Part shown: in pieces, positions 55,874 through 64,000 of the stretch
How positions within the stretch are numbered: position 1 is the stretch's first letter
How the letters are laid out: every line of letters starts with the position of its first letter
Program-made: the position numbers and the translations under genes
Source: Lineus longissimus
Taxonomy: Eukaryota > Nemertea > Pilidiophora > Heteronemertea > Lineidae
NCBI RefSeq assembly: GCF_910592395.1
Contig: NC_088324.1
Coordinates: 4,492,953-4,556,952, forward strand
Direction of reading: 5' to 3'
Length of the DNA: 64,000 nt
The notes under the pieces: generated by a model
The model's input: the letters and a program-made list of their open reading frames with translations, nothing else
Told to the model about the DNA's origin: nothing
Databases searched by the model: none

Positions 55874-57030
55874 TTATCACTTGAACTAAGTATTCTTCAC
55901 AGTGTGCCATCTGAGTCTTGGATAGACTAGGCTCCCTTCCGAAGCCTCTGAGATATACTGCTGCATCGGTTTTCAGCGCCATGTACTTTGTGCCCAACTT
56001 ACTGGTGTAATCACACCCGGTAAGAGTATGGATGGCAGGGAGGACCTTCGTGTAGAAGTGCTTCAAGCTTGTCCTTGTTTGACTTTGAGGGCCAGAAGGT
56101 TTCCATTTTTACAGGCATTTTTGTTTCGGAAGCTACATCAGCAAGCTCGATTGGTGTTGCATGCTGCCGTCTCTGCCTTTCCCCATCTTTTATGGACACA
56201 TCGCTGTCATTGTAGGAATCAAAGACTAAATCTAGTCGCTGTGCGTAGTAAGTTGATGATCTGATGTACCGTATCTGCCCCTCACAAAAGTCTCCAAATG
56301 TCCTTTTTGGCTTGCCCTTCCGAACGATTCCCATCATGTCAACTATGGCTGTTGTATGATCTCCATCGTCAAAGTTCCTATTCTCTCGATTCTCTGGCAA
56401 TCGTTTTTCGAGTTCTTGCATCAAAGTGCTTTTGGCAGATTTCTTCATCATCTTGTCCTGATCAAATAGGTAGGAATTTGGTGAGACATCATATTTGAGT
56501 AGCTCTTCCATCGACACTCCCCTTGAAACCACTACCTCTATGGAACGTTGGTAGTGAGCGTCCTTGTCTTTCCTAATATTTGCTTCATCCTGTGCTGTTG
56601 GTGCGGTTTTAAAGGTCTTTATATTTCTGCGATGAATTGTGCTGGAGAGCTTAACCGTTTTCTTTGTAAATCTCTCATCTCTAAGATTCGCATACGCCTC
56701 AGAACCAATGTTGACAACGTTCAGAATTTCTAGGCGAACCTCATCTGTGGCGATGGCTTTTGTCATGATGTTGTGAAGCCGCCAATCAACCCTATCTGTC
56801 GAAAATGGGTTACCTTGTTTGAGCAAGATTTGAAGGAGTGACTGCACATTTCTCTCCGAGGAGACAGTATCAGCAATGTTTAGCTCATGGTTCAGCATGT
56901 CCCCGACAAATGAGCATGTTCCAGCTAACTCTCTATGAAGATTAGACAACAACTCGTGGTAAATAAGCTCCCATTTGGCTACAAACGACTTTCTTTTCGT
57001 ATCTCCAATGATTCCGCCAGCATCTTTCTG

Positions 57031-59763
57031 CTACCGGTTTATGGTTTGCTCTAGTGCCATGTCCATGCCGACGGAACGAAATTTGCCGGAAAGCCGTTTC
57101 ACGACGAACCCTCCGTTACAAAATGCCCTGTAGACCTCAGGTGCCTGGTCAGGTAACTGCCTCATGTCCTCCATGTACAGCGAGCACCAACGAAGGTAAT
57201 TGATAGAGTCAAAAGCAGCGAATAATGGGAGCAGAGTTTGGACTGATGCTAGATGCAGCTCCCAGTTCCCCTCTCGATCTGCTCGTATGAGATTTCGGAC
57301 CCCTTCATACAACTCTCCAAACGTGTTCCAATAGCGAAATGTCTCATCTTTCTCTGAGGCTTGTTCAAGGAACCGCTGATACTTTGAAAACATGCTTGAG
57401 CCACCTTTATTGCTGAAGGCCATCAGAAGTTTCTTACTTTCTTCTACCTTATTGGTCTCTAAACAATGTTTCAAGTCCTGGAGTGCGCGCAGTGTGCCCT
57501 GGTGATTGGCGATTCCCTTCACATTCATATATTCTTTGATCTTCAGACGTGTCAAAGCTTCATTCAAGAGCTGGAAACCCTTCATGGATCGGTTATAATG
57601 CTTCCCTGACATCACGGACTCGACAACATTCACTCTGAAAACTCCGCTTTCAACAAAGATTTCCTCTGCTCCACTGTTTTTCAGATACTTGCCAATACAC
57701 CCCAACGCTACCTTGGCCATGTGGAAGGTCCCTAAGCAGATAACTATATTGCCAAACTCGGTTGGTCGAAGAAGCTGAATTTCTCTTGCAATCCTATAGA
57801 CTCCTTCATCACAAGCAACGGCCATCTTTGATTGTTTCAGATGTTTAAGAATGGCTTGCATATTCTTCATTGCAGTGTATACCATATCATGTTGGGTCAC
57901 CGGGTACGGAAGGACTGGTAAAAATCCAACCTTGGTCTTTGGCGTCGAATCATCGGACCACAGAGCATTCGTGCCTGTCCAAGATGGTGTGCACTGGTTT
58001 CCTAGGATGATATCTATCACGTTCTGCTCCTCGTCGATGTTGATGCGGGCAAGGAACCAAGCAAAATCCTTATGAGCAGCGGTGGAGATCATTGGTTCAT
58101 TCACGTACAAATCCGTAGCTACGCTGTAATTATCGGGAAGATTCGGTTTCTTGGCTGGCTTGTCGAAAACTTTCAGCTGCTGACACTTAAGTTCTGACTT
58201 GAATGCTCTTTCATCCTGCGCTATGCCGACCTCCGAAGGTCGCGGTTTGCTCTGCCGGACACCTTGATCTTCCTGAAAAAGGACTGTCACGGTATCGTGA
58301 CAACCACCTTTCCCCGAAAGAGTTGCCTCTTCATGGTCGAAGTTATCGAATGCCGCAGTGGTAAATATCTCTGGATGAAAATTGCTGGGAAGAAGAGCAT
58401 CTTCTTCATCACTGCCAGCTAGGTAGTTCGCTAATCCTGTCTGTAGGCGCATTGCATCATCATAGCTGGAGCATAGGCCGTACCTATTAAAGGATTTCAT
58501 CAGTGTTTTACTTTTGCACGTTTCATGTAATGCCTGACTGTTCATGATATGTAAAGGTGTTCGTTTCTTACCGTTGTGTAATACGTAAAACATAATATGG
58601 CAAAGCGACTTCATTCGGGTAACCTTGCTGTTAAACAGACACTCCTCTTCTTGGTCTGTCGTGTCCATTCTAACTCTCGCCTCATTATCTTGGAAGTCCT
58701 TTGCATTGAAATTGAACAGTGTAGCGAAAAATGTAAGAAGAGGAGAAGGGATTGCCTGGGAACGCCATGCATGTTCCAGGTCAGTACTATCGCAGAACCT
58801 GTCATCAAGATCAAAATCAAACTTAAGTAGCGCAGATCTAATCTCGGTTGCACACTGAACAATAGGGTCAATGCTTCGGACTTTCTCTGCAAGTTTAGGG
58901 GTGGAGCACACCTTCGCGCTAAACACTAATAGAGATTGGGTAGCTTTGCCAGACTTCGAAAACACAATGTCACTTCCAAATACATCACTTAGCTGCTTTT
59001 GAACTTGTTTATTAGTCACCTGACACATGTGATCCAGTTTCTCATTTATTCGGTCTCTTATGGTGCTTAGTTCATACCCCAATCCTTCCTCAAAACCGTC
59101 CTTAACCTCCAGCAGTATTTCATTCCACTTTTGGTCAGTGTAGTCGTTATCTTTGTTCTCCTCTGACTTGTCGGCCAGGCGTTCATATAAACGTACGTAG
59201 TGTTTCATGCAGGATTTGTGATAGAATATGTCTGCGGCAAAAATTGCTTTCGCATCCTGCAAGTCGCATATTCGTAAATAAACGTTATCTTGCAAAAGGG
59301 CGGCACATTTCAGAAATTTTTCAGCGCAGTCCCTTTCCGAAATACGCGATTTGCGGATTTCCCCTCCATGCTTGATCTTTCCACATATAATGCAATTTCT
59401 GTTGCGGTCTTTGTCGTCCCAGCTCTTTGATGCTCTCGGAGTTAAACCACCGCGTTTGGAGTATCGCGCTGTGGTGTCTGATTCTGAATCATTGGACAGT
59501 GTAGATTTGGCTGGTGATTTCTTCATTGTATAGCGTTTGTAGCAGTCATTGTTCATGTGGTAAAGAAATGTGTCTTCATCGCTGATCATCTTTAGGCGTT
59601 TCGAGACAATATCATCCCTTTCAGTAGCTGTTTCACGTATCCTTTTGCATCCATTCGAAGTGCCCGATAGCCTGACTGTCGAACATTTTTGGCAGAGAAT
59701 GCAGCTCCTCTGGTCAAAAAATATCGGCTCCCTTTCCGAAAAGGGTAACTCAAGTGTTTTCAT
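57031..59763 (-). CDS. longest intact frame of the Academ-like gene (910 codons)
   Basis: Starts at ATG 59763 (MKTLELPFSEREPIFF) and ends at TAG 57033-57031. No other ATG upstream in frame is obvious, and the start has an AT-rich leader. It covers the two N-terminal cysteine clusters, a linker rich in charged residues, and the conserved middle (PSWTGTNALWSDD, CDEGVYRIA, FHMAKVALGCIG, NWELHLASVQTLLPLFAA). The frame ends at MALEQTINR, while the related sequence carries on beyond the stop in the same frame, so the protein would be cut before its nuclease part. Whether the shorter protein is made is unknown. Confidence 0.7.
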   Translation of the reverse strand: MKTLELPFSEREPIFFDQRSCILCQKCSTVRLSGTSNGCKRIRETATERDDIVSKRLKMISDEDTFLYHMNNDCYKRYTMKKSPAKSTLSNDSESDTTARYSKRGGLTPRASKSWDDKDRNRNCIICGKIKHGGEIRKSRISERDCAEKFLKCAALLQDNVYLRICDLQDAKAIFAADIFYHKSCMKHYVRLYERLADKSEENKDNDYTDQKWNEILLEVKDGFEEGLGYELSTIRDRINEKLDHMCQVTNKQVQKQLSDVFGSDIVFSKSGKATQSLLVFSAKVCSTPKLAEKVRSIDPIVQCATEIRSALLKFDFDLDDRFCDSTDLEHAWRSQAIPSPLLTFFATLFNFNAKDFQDNEARVRMDTTDQEEECLFNSKVTRMKSLCHIMFYVLHNGKKRTPLHIMNSQALHETCKSKTLMKSFNRYGLCSSYDDAMRLQTGLANYLAGSDEEDALLPSNFHPEIFTTAAFDNFDHEEATLSGKGGCHDTVTVLFQEDQGVRQSKPRPSEVGIAQDERAFKSELKCQQLKVFDKPAKKPNLPDNYSVATDLYVNEPMISTAAHKDFAWFLARINIDEEQNVIDIILGNQCTPSWTGTNALWSDDSTPKTKVGFLPVLPYPVTQHDMVYTAMKNMQAILKHLKQSKMAVACDEGVYRIAREIQLLRPTEFGNIVICLGTFHMAKVALGCIGKYLKNSGAEEIFVESGVFRVNVVESVMSGKHYNRSMKGFQLLNEALTRLKIKEYMNVKGIANHQGTLRALQDLKHCLETNKVEESKKLLMAFSNKGGSSMFSKYQRFLEQASEKDETFRYWNTFGELYEGVRNLIRADREGNWELHLASVQTLLPLFAAFDSINYLRWCSLYMEDMRQLPDQAPEVYRAFCNGGFVVKRLSGKFRSVGMDMALEQTINR

Positions 59764-60842
59764 CGTTAAAATTTAAAGCGCCTGAAATGCAAGAATAAAG
59801 GTAGCTTTACATAATTGTATTTTCATACATAATTACATAGTACTTAGATTGAGTACACATTGATACTTGTAGGAAGCTGGCCTTTCATTTGCTTTTGAAA
59901 AGAGGCCCTACCGATAATATTAATTTCATCTTAAGGTAGCTTTCAGGAGTTAGAAGTGTGTTCATGCGCCTTACTACCCCTAACCGTAGTTCCTAAAAAA
60001 TTGTGGATACCCTGTTGCTCACGTTATCTATCACTGAACGAACACCTGCACGAGTTGGGACATGCCGTAAAGACTTCCTGAAACCTCTAGCACCGTTCAA
60101 TAGATTGGTGTATTTCATAAACGCATTTTCGTCATAATGGCTGCGTAGGCGTTCACTGCATTGGGAGTGCATCGGCCAGGTGATCAGCTGTTTCACAGTC
60201 AAGTTTTTGGTGCATTTTCCGTGTTTTCGACAAAAATCAAAATAGTTCGAAAGTAAGCTGACTAAACTATATATTTTTTTGCATTTTTCTCGAGCCTGAG
60301 CTATTGCCTTTTATGCGAAAAACGACTATAGAACATATTTTAATGAAGTTAGTATACTTACGGCTTTTATTCCACGAAAAATTGTCCTTTTTGCATTGAA
60401 AAACGACAAATACTGTTTTCGCGCTTCTTTTCCCTTTGAAATTTTTGATGGGTCCTCTTCTTTTTTCAAAAATCATTGTTGGCGCCCAAAGTTACGTCAC
60501 ATCATAATGACGTAACATTACGTCACATGATCTCATGTCAGATGATGCCACAGTTTCAAAAATTGCAATGGAGGAAACATACCACTAAAATTTCTACTTT
60601 CAAAATGAAATCACATGTCTGATAAATAATTTCTTACTGAACTATTTCATATTGATGAGAAAAACAAATGACATAAAATTATAATCCTAATTTAGTTTTA
60701 AAGCTCCGATGATTGTTAAACAATCTGTGACTTACATGTATGAGTTTTCACTTCGCGCTAATAATCGTATAAAGGGCTTACCCAATGATTTTAAAGTCTG
60801 TACTGAAGTAGATGACGTAACTTCTCTTTCTTTTTGAGTTAA
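59764..60842. promoter_or_regulatory. 5' non-coding part of the Academ-type unit
   Basis: Lies between the start codon and the right arm; a promoter for the minus-strand gene would be expected here. I see ACGTCA-rich stretches (several TTACGTCA motifs at about 60490-60530) but no clear TATA box. Small frames (59993-60202, 60267-60476 minus) are not supported as genes. Confidence 0.35.
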
Positions 60843-61288
60843 CGAAAAATGCGCTTGATTGAAAGCGAGTCTGTTACAGTACGGTTACCATGGCAACATA
60901 ATTTTGCCTACTTTACTTTGATAGCTCATTACCCCCTGAAGTAAAATAGGCAAAAGTATATGTCTTTTATGATAAAAACAACTATCAAAAGCCAACTATA
61001 TGCCACAGAAGTGGAATTTTTGGTGACTTTTTGGTTTGACCTTGACCTTTCACAATGACCTTGACCTTTAACGAGACTCTCATTAGCATATTTAAATAGA
61101 GGGAGCCCAACAACATATATATCGACGTTTTGTTTTCATATTTAGCCCCAGGCGTTCGGGAGATAGACCAAAATAAATATCTTGGGAAAGACTCCAAAAA
61201 CGTCACCATGGCAACAACAGGCACCATTTGCAAAAATGTGACCATGGCAATGAAGTTCTACCCTCGTAAAATTGAATACCCTGATACT
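60843..61288 (-). repeat. right inverted arm of the Academ-type unit
   Basis: Inverse of 51302-51747, same length. Ends TTGAATACCCTGATACT at 61288. No open frame of note. Confidence 0.9.
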
Positions 61289-61434
61289 CTACTTTAATAA
61301 TTTGAAGAGTTTTTTCAGGCCTCTCTTGGTCACACAAAACCCCCCTCAGCGCCTGGACTATCTAAAATATATATCACAGGCATTTGGACTTACACATTAT
61401 TTACACACGTCACAGCCACATAGATAATACATCA
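61289..61434. other. short spacer, possible Copia LTR remainder
   Basis: If the Academ-type unit was inserted into the Copia LTR, this would be the rest of it: its minus strand starts TGATGTATTATCTATG. Not provable without a second LTR. Confidence 0.25.
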
Positions 61435-61659
61435 GGGCCCGGTTGTTCAAAATTGCCTGACTTAACATGCCGTTATCTTAACATTTCACGTTAAACCTAA
61501 AAATGTCATGTTAACTAACATAACGTTAAAATTGAGTTGTTCAAAGTCACGTTAGCCATCATGTTTGCTAACAGTAACATGATGTTCAATATTTTTCATG
61601 TTATTTGCTAAGGACATTACCCAAAATGCCACACCCTAATTGGCCACATCCTGTTCAAA
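61435..61659 (+). promoter_or_regulatory. Harbinger-like end and leader of the Myb-like gene
   Basis: Begins GGGCCCGGTTGTTCAAAATT, similar to ends of Harbinger-class elements, followed by many GTTAA and TTAAC pieces in both orientations. It runs up to the start codon of the Myb/SANT gene. No TSD can be set because the right end lies outside the window. Confidence 0.45.
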
Positions 61660-63560
61660 ATGGCAGAAATGGCAGCAGAGAAAAGTGATGAGAAGAAAGT
61701 TAGAGGGAGTAATTGGTCGTATAGTGAGCAGCATTTGTTGGTTGATCTTGTTTTGTCTGAGTTGGGGGTTATCAGGGGCAAATTTAAGGGGAGTGACGTT
61801 ACAAATAATCTGAAGAATTCTGTTTGGGAGGACATTACAGTCAAGATTAATGCACTGGGGGTAGCTGTCAGAAAGACTGCTGCAGTGAAAGATAAATGGA
61901 GGCAGTTCCTTTCCAAGGCCAGGAAGGAGTTTGCCGAGCGGCGGTTTCATGCAGGTGGAACTGGAGGAGGGAGACGCCGCCCTGCAGACCCGGTCACTGA
62001 ACGCATCATGGCCCGGTTTGAGCAGGACGCCAGTTTCCGCGGGATTGAGGGTGGTTTTGAGTCGGCCATGGGCCAGCCACCTTCTTCTATCAGTGTCATC
62101 AAAACACCAGAGCTATCTTCATTTACCCAACAAGACGACACTTTTCATCAAGATTTAGGTAGGTAAATCCCATGTGAGTTGTAATTCTCATGTTTTATCA
62201 CTTGGGCCAATGAAAATTTGATGTGAGAGAGGGTGCAAAAAGCATCGTCTGCTAGCTTTAAAATTCTTTCGTCGGCCATTATACTTATTTGTATAATTGG
62301 CCAAATGCCAATGTACATGCAACACATGTCATGTCATGTGCGCACTGATCTGAGAATCATTGCCACCAGAAAATTGTATTCTCCTTATTTCCAAGATGAT
62401 GACAGCACACATCTTTATGATATACCACACCTTGAAATAATAAGGAGAGTCACTAACCAAAAAATCCTGGGTGTGCAACAATACCTGAAAAATCGAAGTT
62501 AAAAAAGAGTCACTGAATTTGTTCAGTGATGCTAGGAAGCTGCCATGTTGAATTTGTGTTGAGCATGCTCAGTGACCTCTGACTCATCAATCTATGGAAT
62601 GCCAATCAAGCCAAAAAAATTGAAGTGGGAGGGAAATCTGGAAAAGGGAATTTATCCCAATAATGCTGTTGAATCCAATGATACATTTTTTGCCAGAATG
62701 AACTATTCTAGAACAAAGAATAAAACATACCAAATAATGTATCATTCTAAATATGAAGTATATTTAAAGCATAAATTGATGAGATATGTATATATGCACA
62801 TCACAACATAATAATGACTAGTAGACAACCCCATAGTAAATAGGCTAATAAGATGAAAACACTTTTAGTGTTGGGTATCTTTTGATCACAACTAATATAA
62901 ACTATGTACACTGGCTTTTACCTCTTCAATAATTAGCAATTAACAGTAATTAACAATGTGAAGTTTATGTAAGGTGTATAGGCCTATAATACACTGTCTA
63001 AAAAAGTGAATCATTCTTCCACCAAACAGTAACAAATGTGTTCATTCCATTTTCAGGAACTATTGACTTCACAGACTTCCAGTCCGGGTTCCAGCCAAGT
63101 CAAGTTATCCCCAGTGTCAGTGATCAGAAACCAACATTCAGTTTCTTCAATGAGTCAATGGGTGGCGTGCCAAACAACACTAGTCAGTCTTGCTGTACAG
63201 TGACCACAGCAACAATTAAAGGTACATACTTTTCTCCTTTCCAATGCAGTGAGAGGGATCTTTATCACAGATCACTTCTGAAAAAAGTTTTCGAAATGTT
63301 TGAAGACGCTCCCGGCCCCCCCACAATTTTATGGCGGAGACTTCTCTAAATCTTACATCAAATAATATGAGTCACCTGCTATTGTATTGTATATTTCAGT
63401 TGCTGTATACGCCATGTATAGTATTTCAAATGCATAGAATGAATACTAGATAGTAAATCCACTTATTTTTCAGATACTGCAGTGAGTAGGCCTAACCACC
63501 ACCCAAAGTCAGACAGCATCATAGTTCCAGCTAAGAAGCCCAGGCTGTCCAAGATAACAG
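61660..63560 (+). CDS. Myb/SANT-like DNA-binding protein, spliced, open at right edge
   Basis: Three exons: 61660-62158, 63057-63221 and 63474-63560, with GT donors at 62159, 63222 and 63561 and AG acceptors TTTTCAG before 63057 and TTTTTCAG before 63474. All three introns sit in phase 1 and the joined frame stays open. Residues about 15-105 form a Myb/SANT-like domain with three tryptophans (NWSYSEQHLLVDLV, VWEDITVKIN, KDKWRQFLSKARKEF), then GGTGGGRRRPADPVTERI and FRGIEGGFESA. This is the layout of NAIF1-like proteins and the Myb-like second protein of PIF/Harbinger transposons, which works with the transposase to bind the element's ends. Later exons are Ser/Pro-rich with a basic patch (PAKKPRLSK), possibly a nuclear signal. 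No transposase is in the window. It could be a host gene derived from Harbinger. Confidence 0.8.
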
Positions 63561-64000
63561 GTGTGTATAATAGGCCTCAATTCACAATGAATTATTCACA
63601 ATGAATTCAATAATACTTCAATATATAGTACAATTGAGGTAAGATGGTACAATTATAACCTCAGTACAGATTATAGCCTATGCGTGCATTAAATGCAATG
63701 AGTTATCACCCCCCCCCCCTGATAGATGTGTACTAATCACAGTAGCTATATATACTGTAGAAGCTAAAATTATACTGAGGCTATTATTGTACCACTTTAC
63801 CTTACTAAAAATGGCCAAGCATACATGCAACATGAAATATGTAATTCTCTAGAAAGGTAAAGACAATGGTGTTCTAAAGTAACATATCATATAGCGTGAA
63901 AAACTTGTTGGCTTCCAACCCCTCTTTATTAAAAATTAAGCAAGATTGATGAAAGAAATTGTGTTATCTGAATTGATTTATTGCAAGATACTTGGTTTCT
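63561..64000. other. intron 3 of the Myb-like gene, unfinished
   Basis: AT-rich, with a C run at about 63709-63718. No further exon recognised before the window ends. Confidence 0.45.

Larger units (their letters stand above)
54802..59763 (-). pseudogene. large Academ-like protein gene: Cys-rich head, XPG-like nuclease, Cys8 tail
   Basis: Reads 59763 to 54802. The first 910 codons (to the TAG at 57033-57031) have CILCQKC near residue 21, CIICGKIKHG near 123 and FYHKSCMKHYVRLYE near 180, then a middle with VACDEGVYRIAREI and GTFHMAKVALGCIGKYL, which may hold the transposase core. After the TAG the same frame goes on (QKDAGGIIGDTKRK, KWELIYHELLSNLHREL) with DMMGIVRKGK and RLDLVFDSYN then ERQRR, like the D and VFDG motifs of FEN1/XPG nucleases. 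A loss and frame change near 56045 follows. Next is HTLTGCDYTSKLGTK, like the helix-hairpin site, and CEEYLVQVI. A Helentron-like copy interrupts. The end (55187-54802) has the cluster CKCERCSC, then four more cysteines. Three lesions make it a pseudogene. Confidence 0.65.
51302..61288 (-). mobile_element. Academ-type DNA transposon, about 10 kb, with nested insertions
   Basis: Bounded by inverted arms of 446 bp each (51302-51747 and 60843-61288). Between them a minus-strand gene (59763 to 54802) encodes a large protein with cysteine-rich N-terminus, an XPG/FEN1-like region and an eight-cysteine cluster. From general knowledge, Academ transposons encode a Cys8 zinc finger, and one branch an XPG-type nuclease; the identity here is inference. 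Two Helentron-like copies (51822-53468, 55188-55873) add about 2.3 kb, so the unit was about 7.7 kb. No clear 3-4 bp target duplication. The two arms could instead be separate insertions. Confidence 0.6.

Noticed and set aside
57031-57033. Programmed read-through of the TAG
   Set aside because: Other lesions (deletion, insertion) downstream in the same gene make plain decay more likely; no special context seen.
51302-61288. Clear 3-4 bp target duplication for the Academ-type unit
   Set aside because: The flanks (CTT before, CTA after) do not match; shifting the border by a few bases gives AAG on one strand but breaks the symmetry of the ends.

Overview
The window reads as the nuclear genome of a repeat-rich marine invertebrate animal. 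Evidence: GT-AG introns, a FAM221A-type animal gene, tRNA-like SINE fragments, and a mix of LINE, Copia, Gypsy, tyrosine-recombinase, piggyBac, pogo, Harbinger, Academ and Helitron-type elements. I cannot name the species; an echinoderm, hemichordate, lancelet or mollusc would all fit. Nothing looks bacterial or viral.

Layout. 0-14 kb: a duplicated LINE 3' end, a displaced copy of the FAM221A promoter and first exon (3.1-3.9 kb), SINE-like pieces, and long stretches without recognisable genes. 14.4-20.2 kb: an inverted Helentron-like non-autonomous element, a 64-bp satellite (16.4-18.2 kb), and a 68-bp tandem array split by a 439-bp MITE. 20.4-24.5 kb: FAM221A on the plus strand with a 1,087-bp terminal-inverted-repeat element in its upstream region, a Helentron-like element in intron 1, and two frame lesions. 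24.5-33 kb: tandem repeats of about 150 and 81 bp and a 968-bp foldback element. 33-39 kb: nested insertions (piggyBac, a Helitron-like element and a pogo remnant inside a Helentron-like core) and a tyrosine recombinase gene split by another Helentron-like copy. 39.5-47.4 kb: hAT-like and other MITEs, Gypsy and LINE reverse transcriptase fragments, and a foldback element with minisatellite arms. 47.5-51.3 kb: a decayed Copia element. 51.3-61.3 kb: a 10-kb unit bounded by 446-bp inverted repeats that carries a broken gene with an XPG/FEN1-like nuclease region and an eight-cysteine cluster, which I read as an Academ-type DNA transposon. 61.4-63.6 kb: a spliced Myb/SANT-like gene of the Harbinger accessory class, open at the right edge.

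How it fits together. Two families dominate. The first is a Helentron-like non-autonomous family: 5' TGGCTCACC, a CGT/GTC microsatellite, tandem core units of about 300 bp, a 3' hairpin, and an end in TTTCAT. At least five well-bounded copies are present, and two interrupt reading frames that rejoin exactly when the element is removed between two T bases with no target duplication. The second is the Academ-type element, itself host to two Helentron-like copies. Host genes are few: the only host gene I recognise is FAM221A, and this copy looks broken. All calls rest on reading the sequence by eye; no searches were run.
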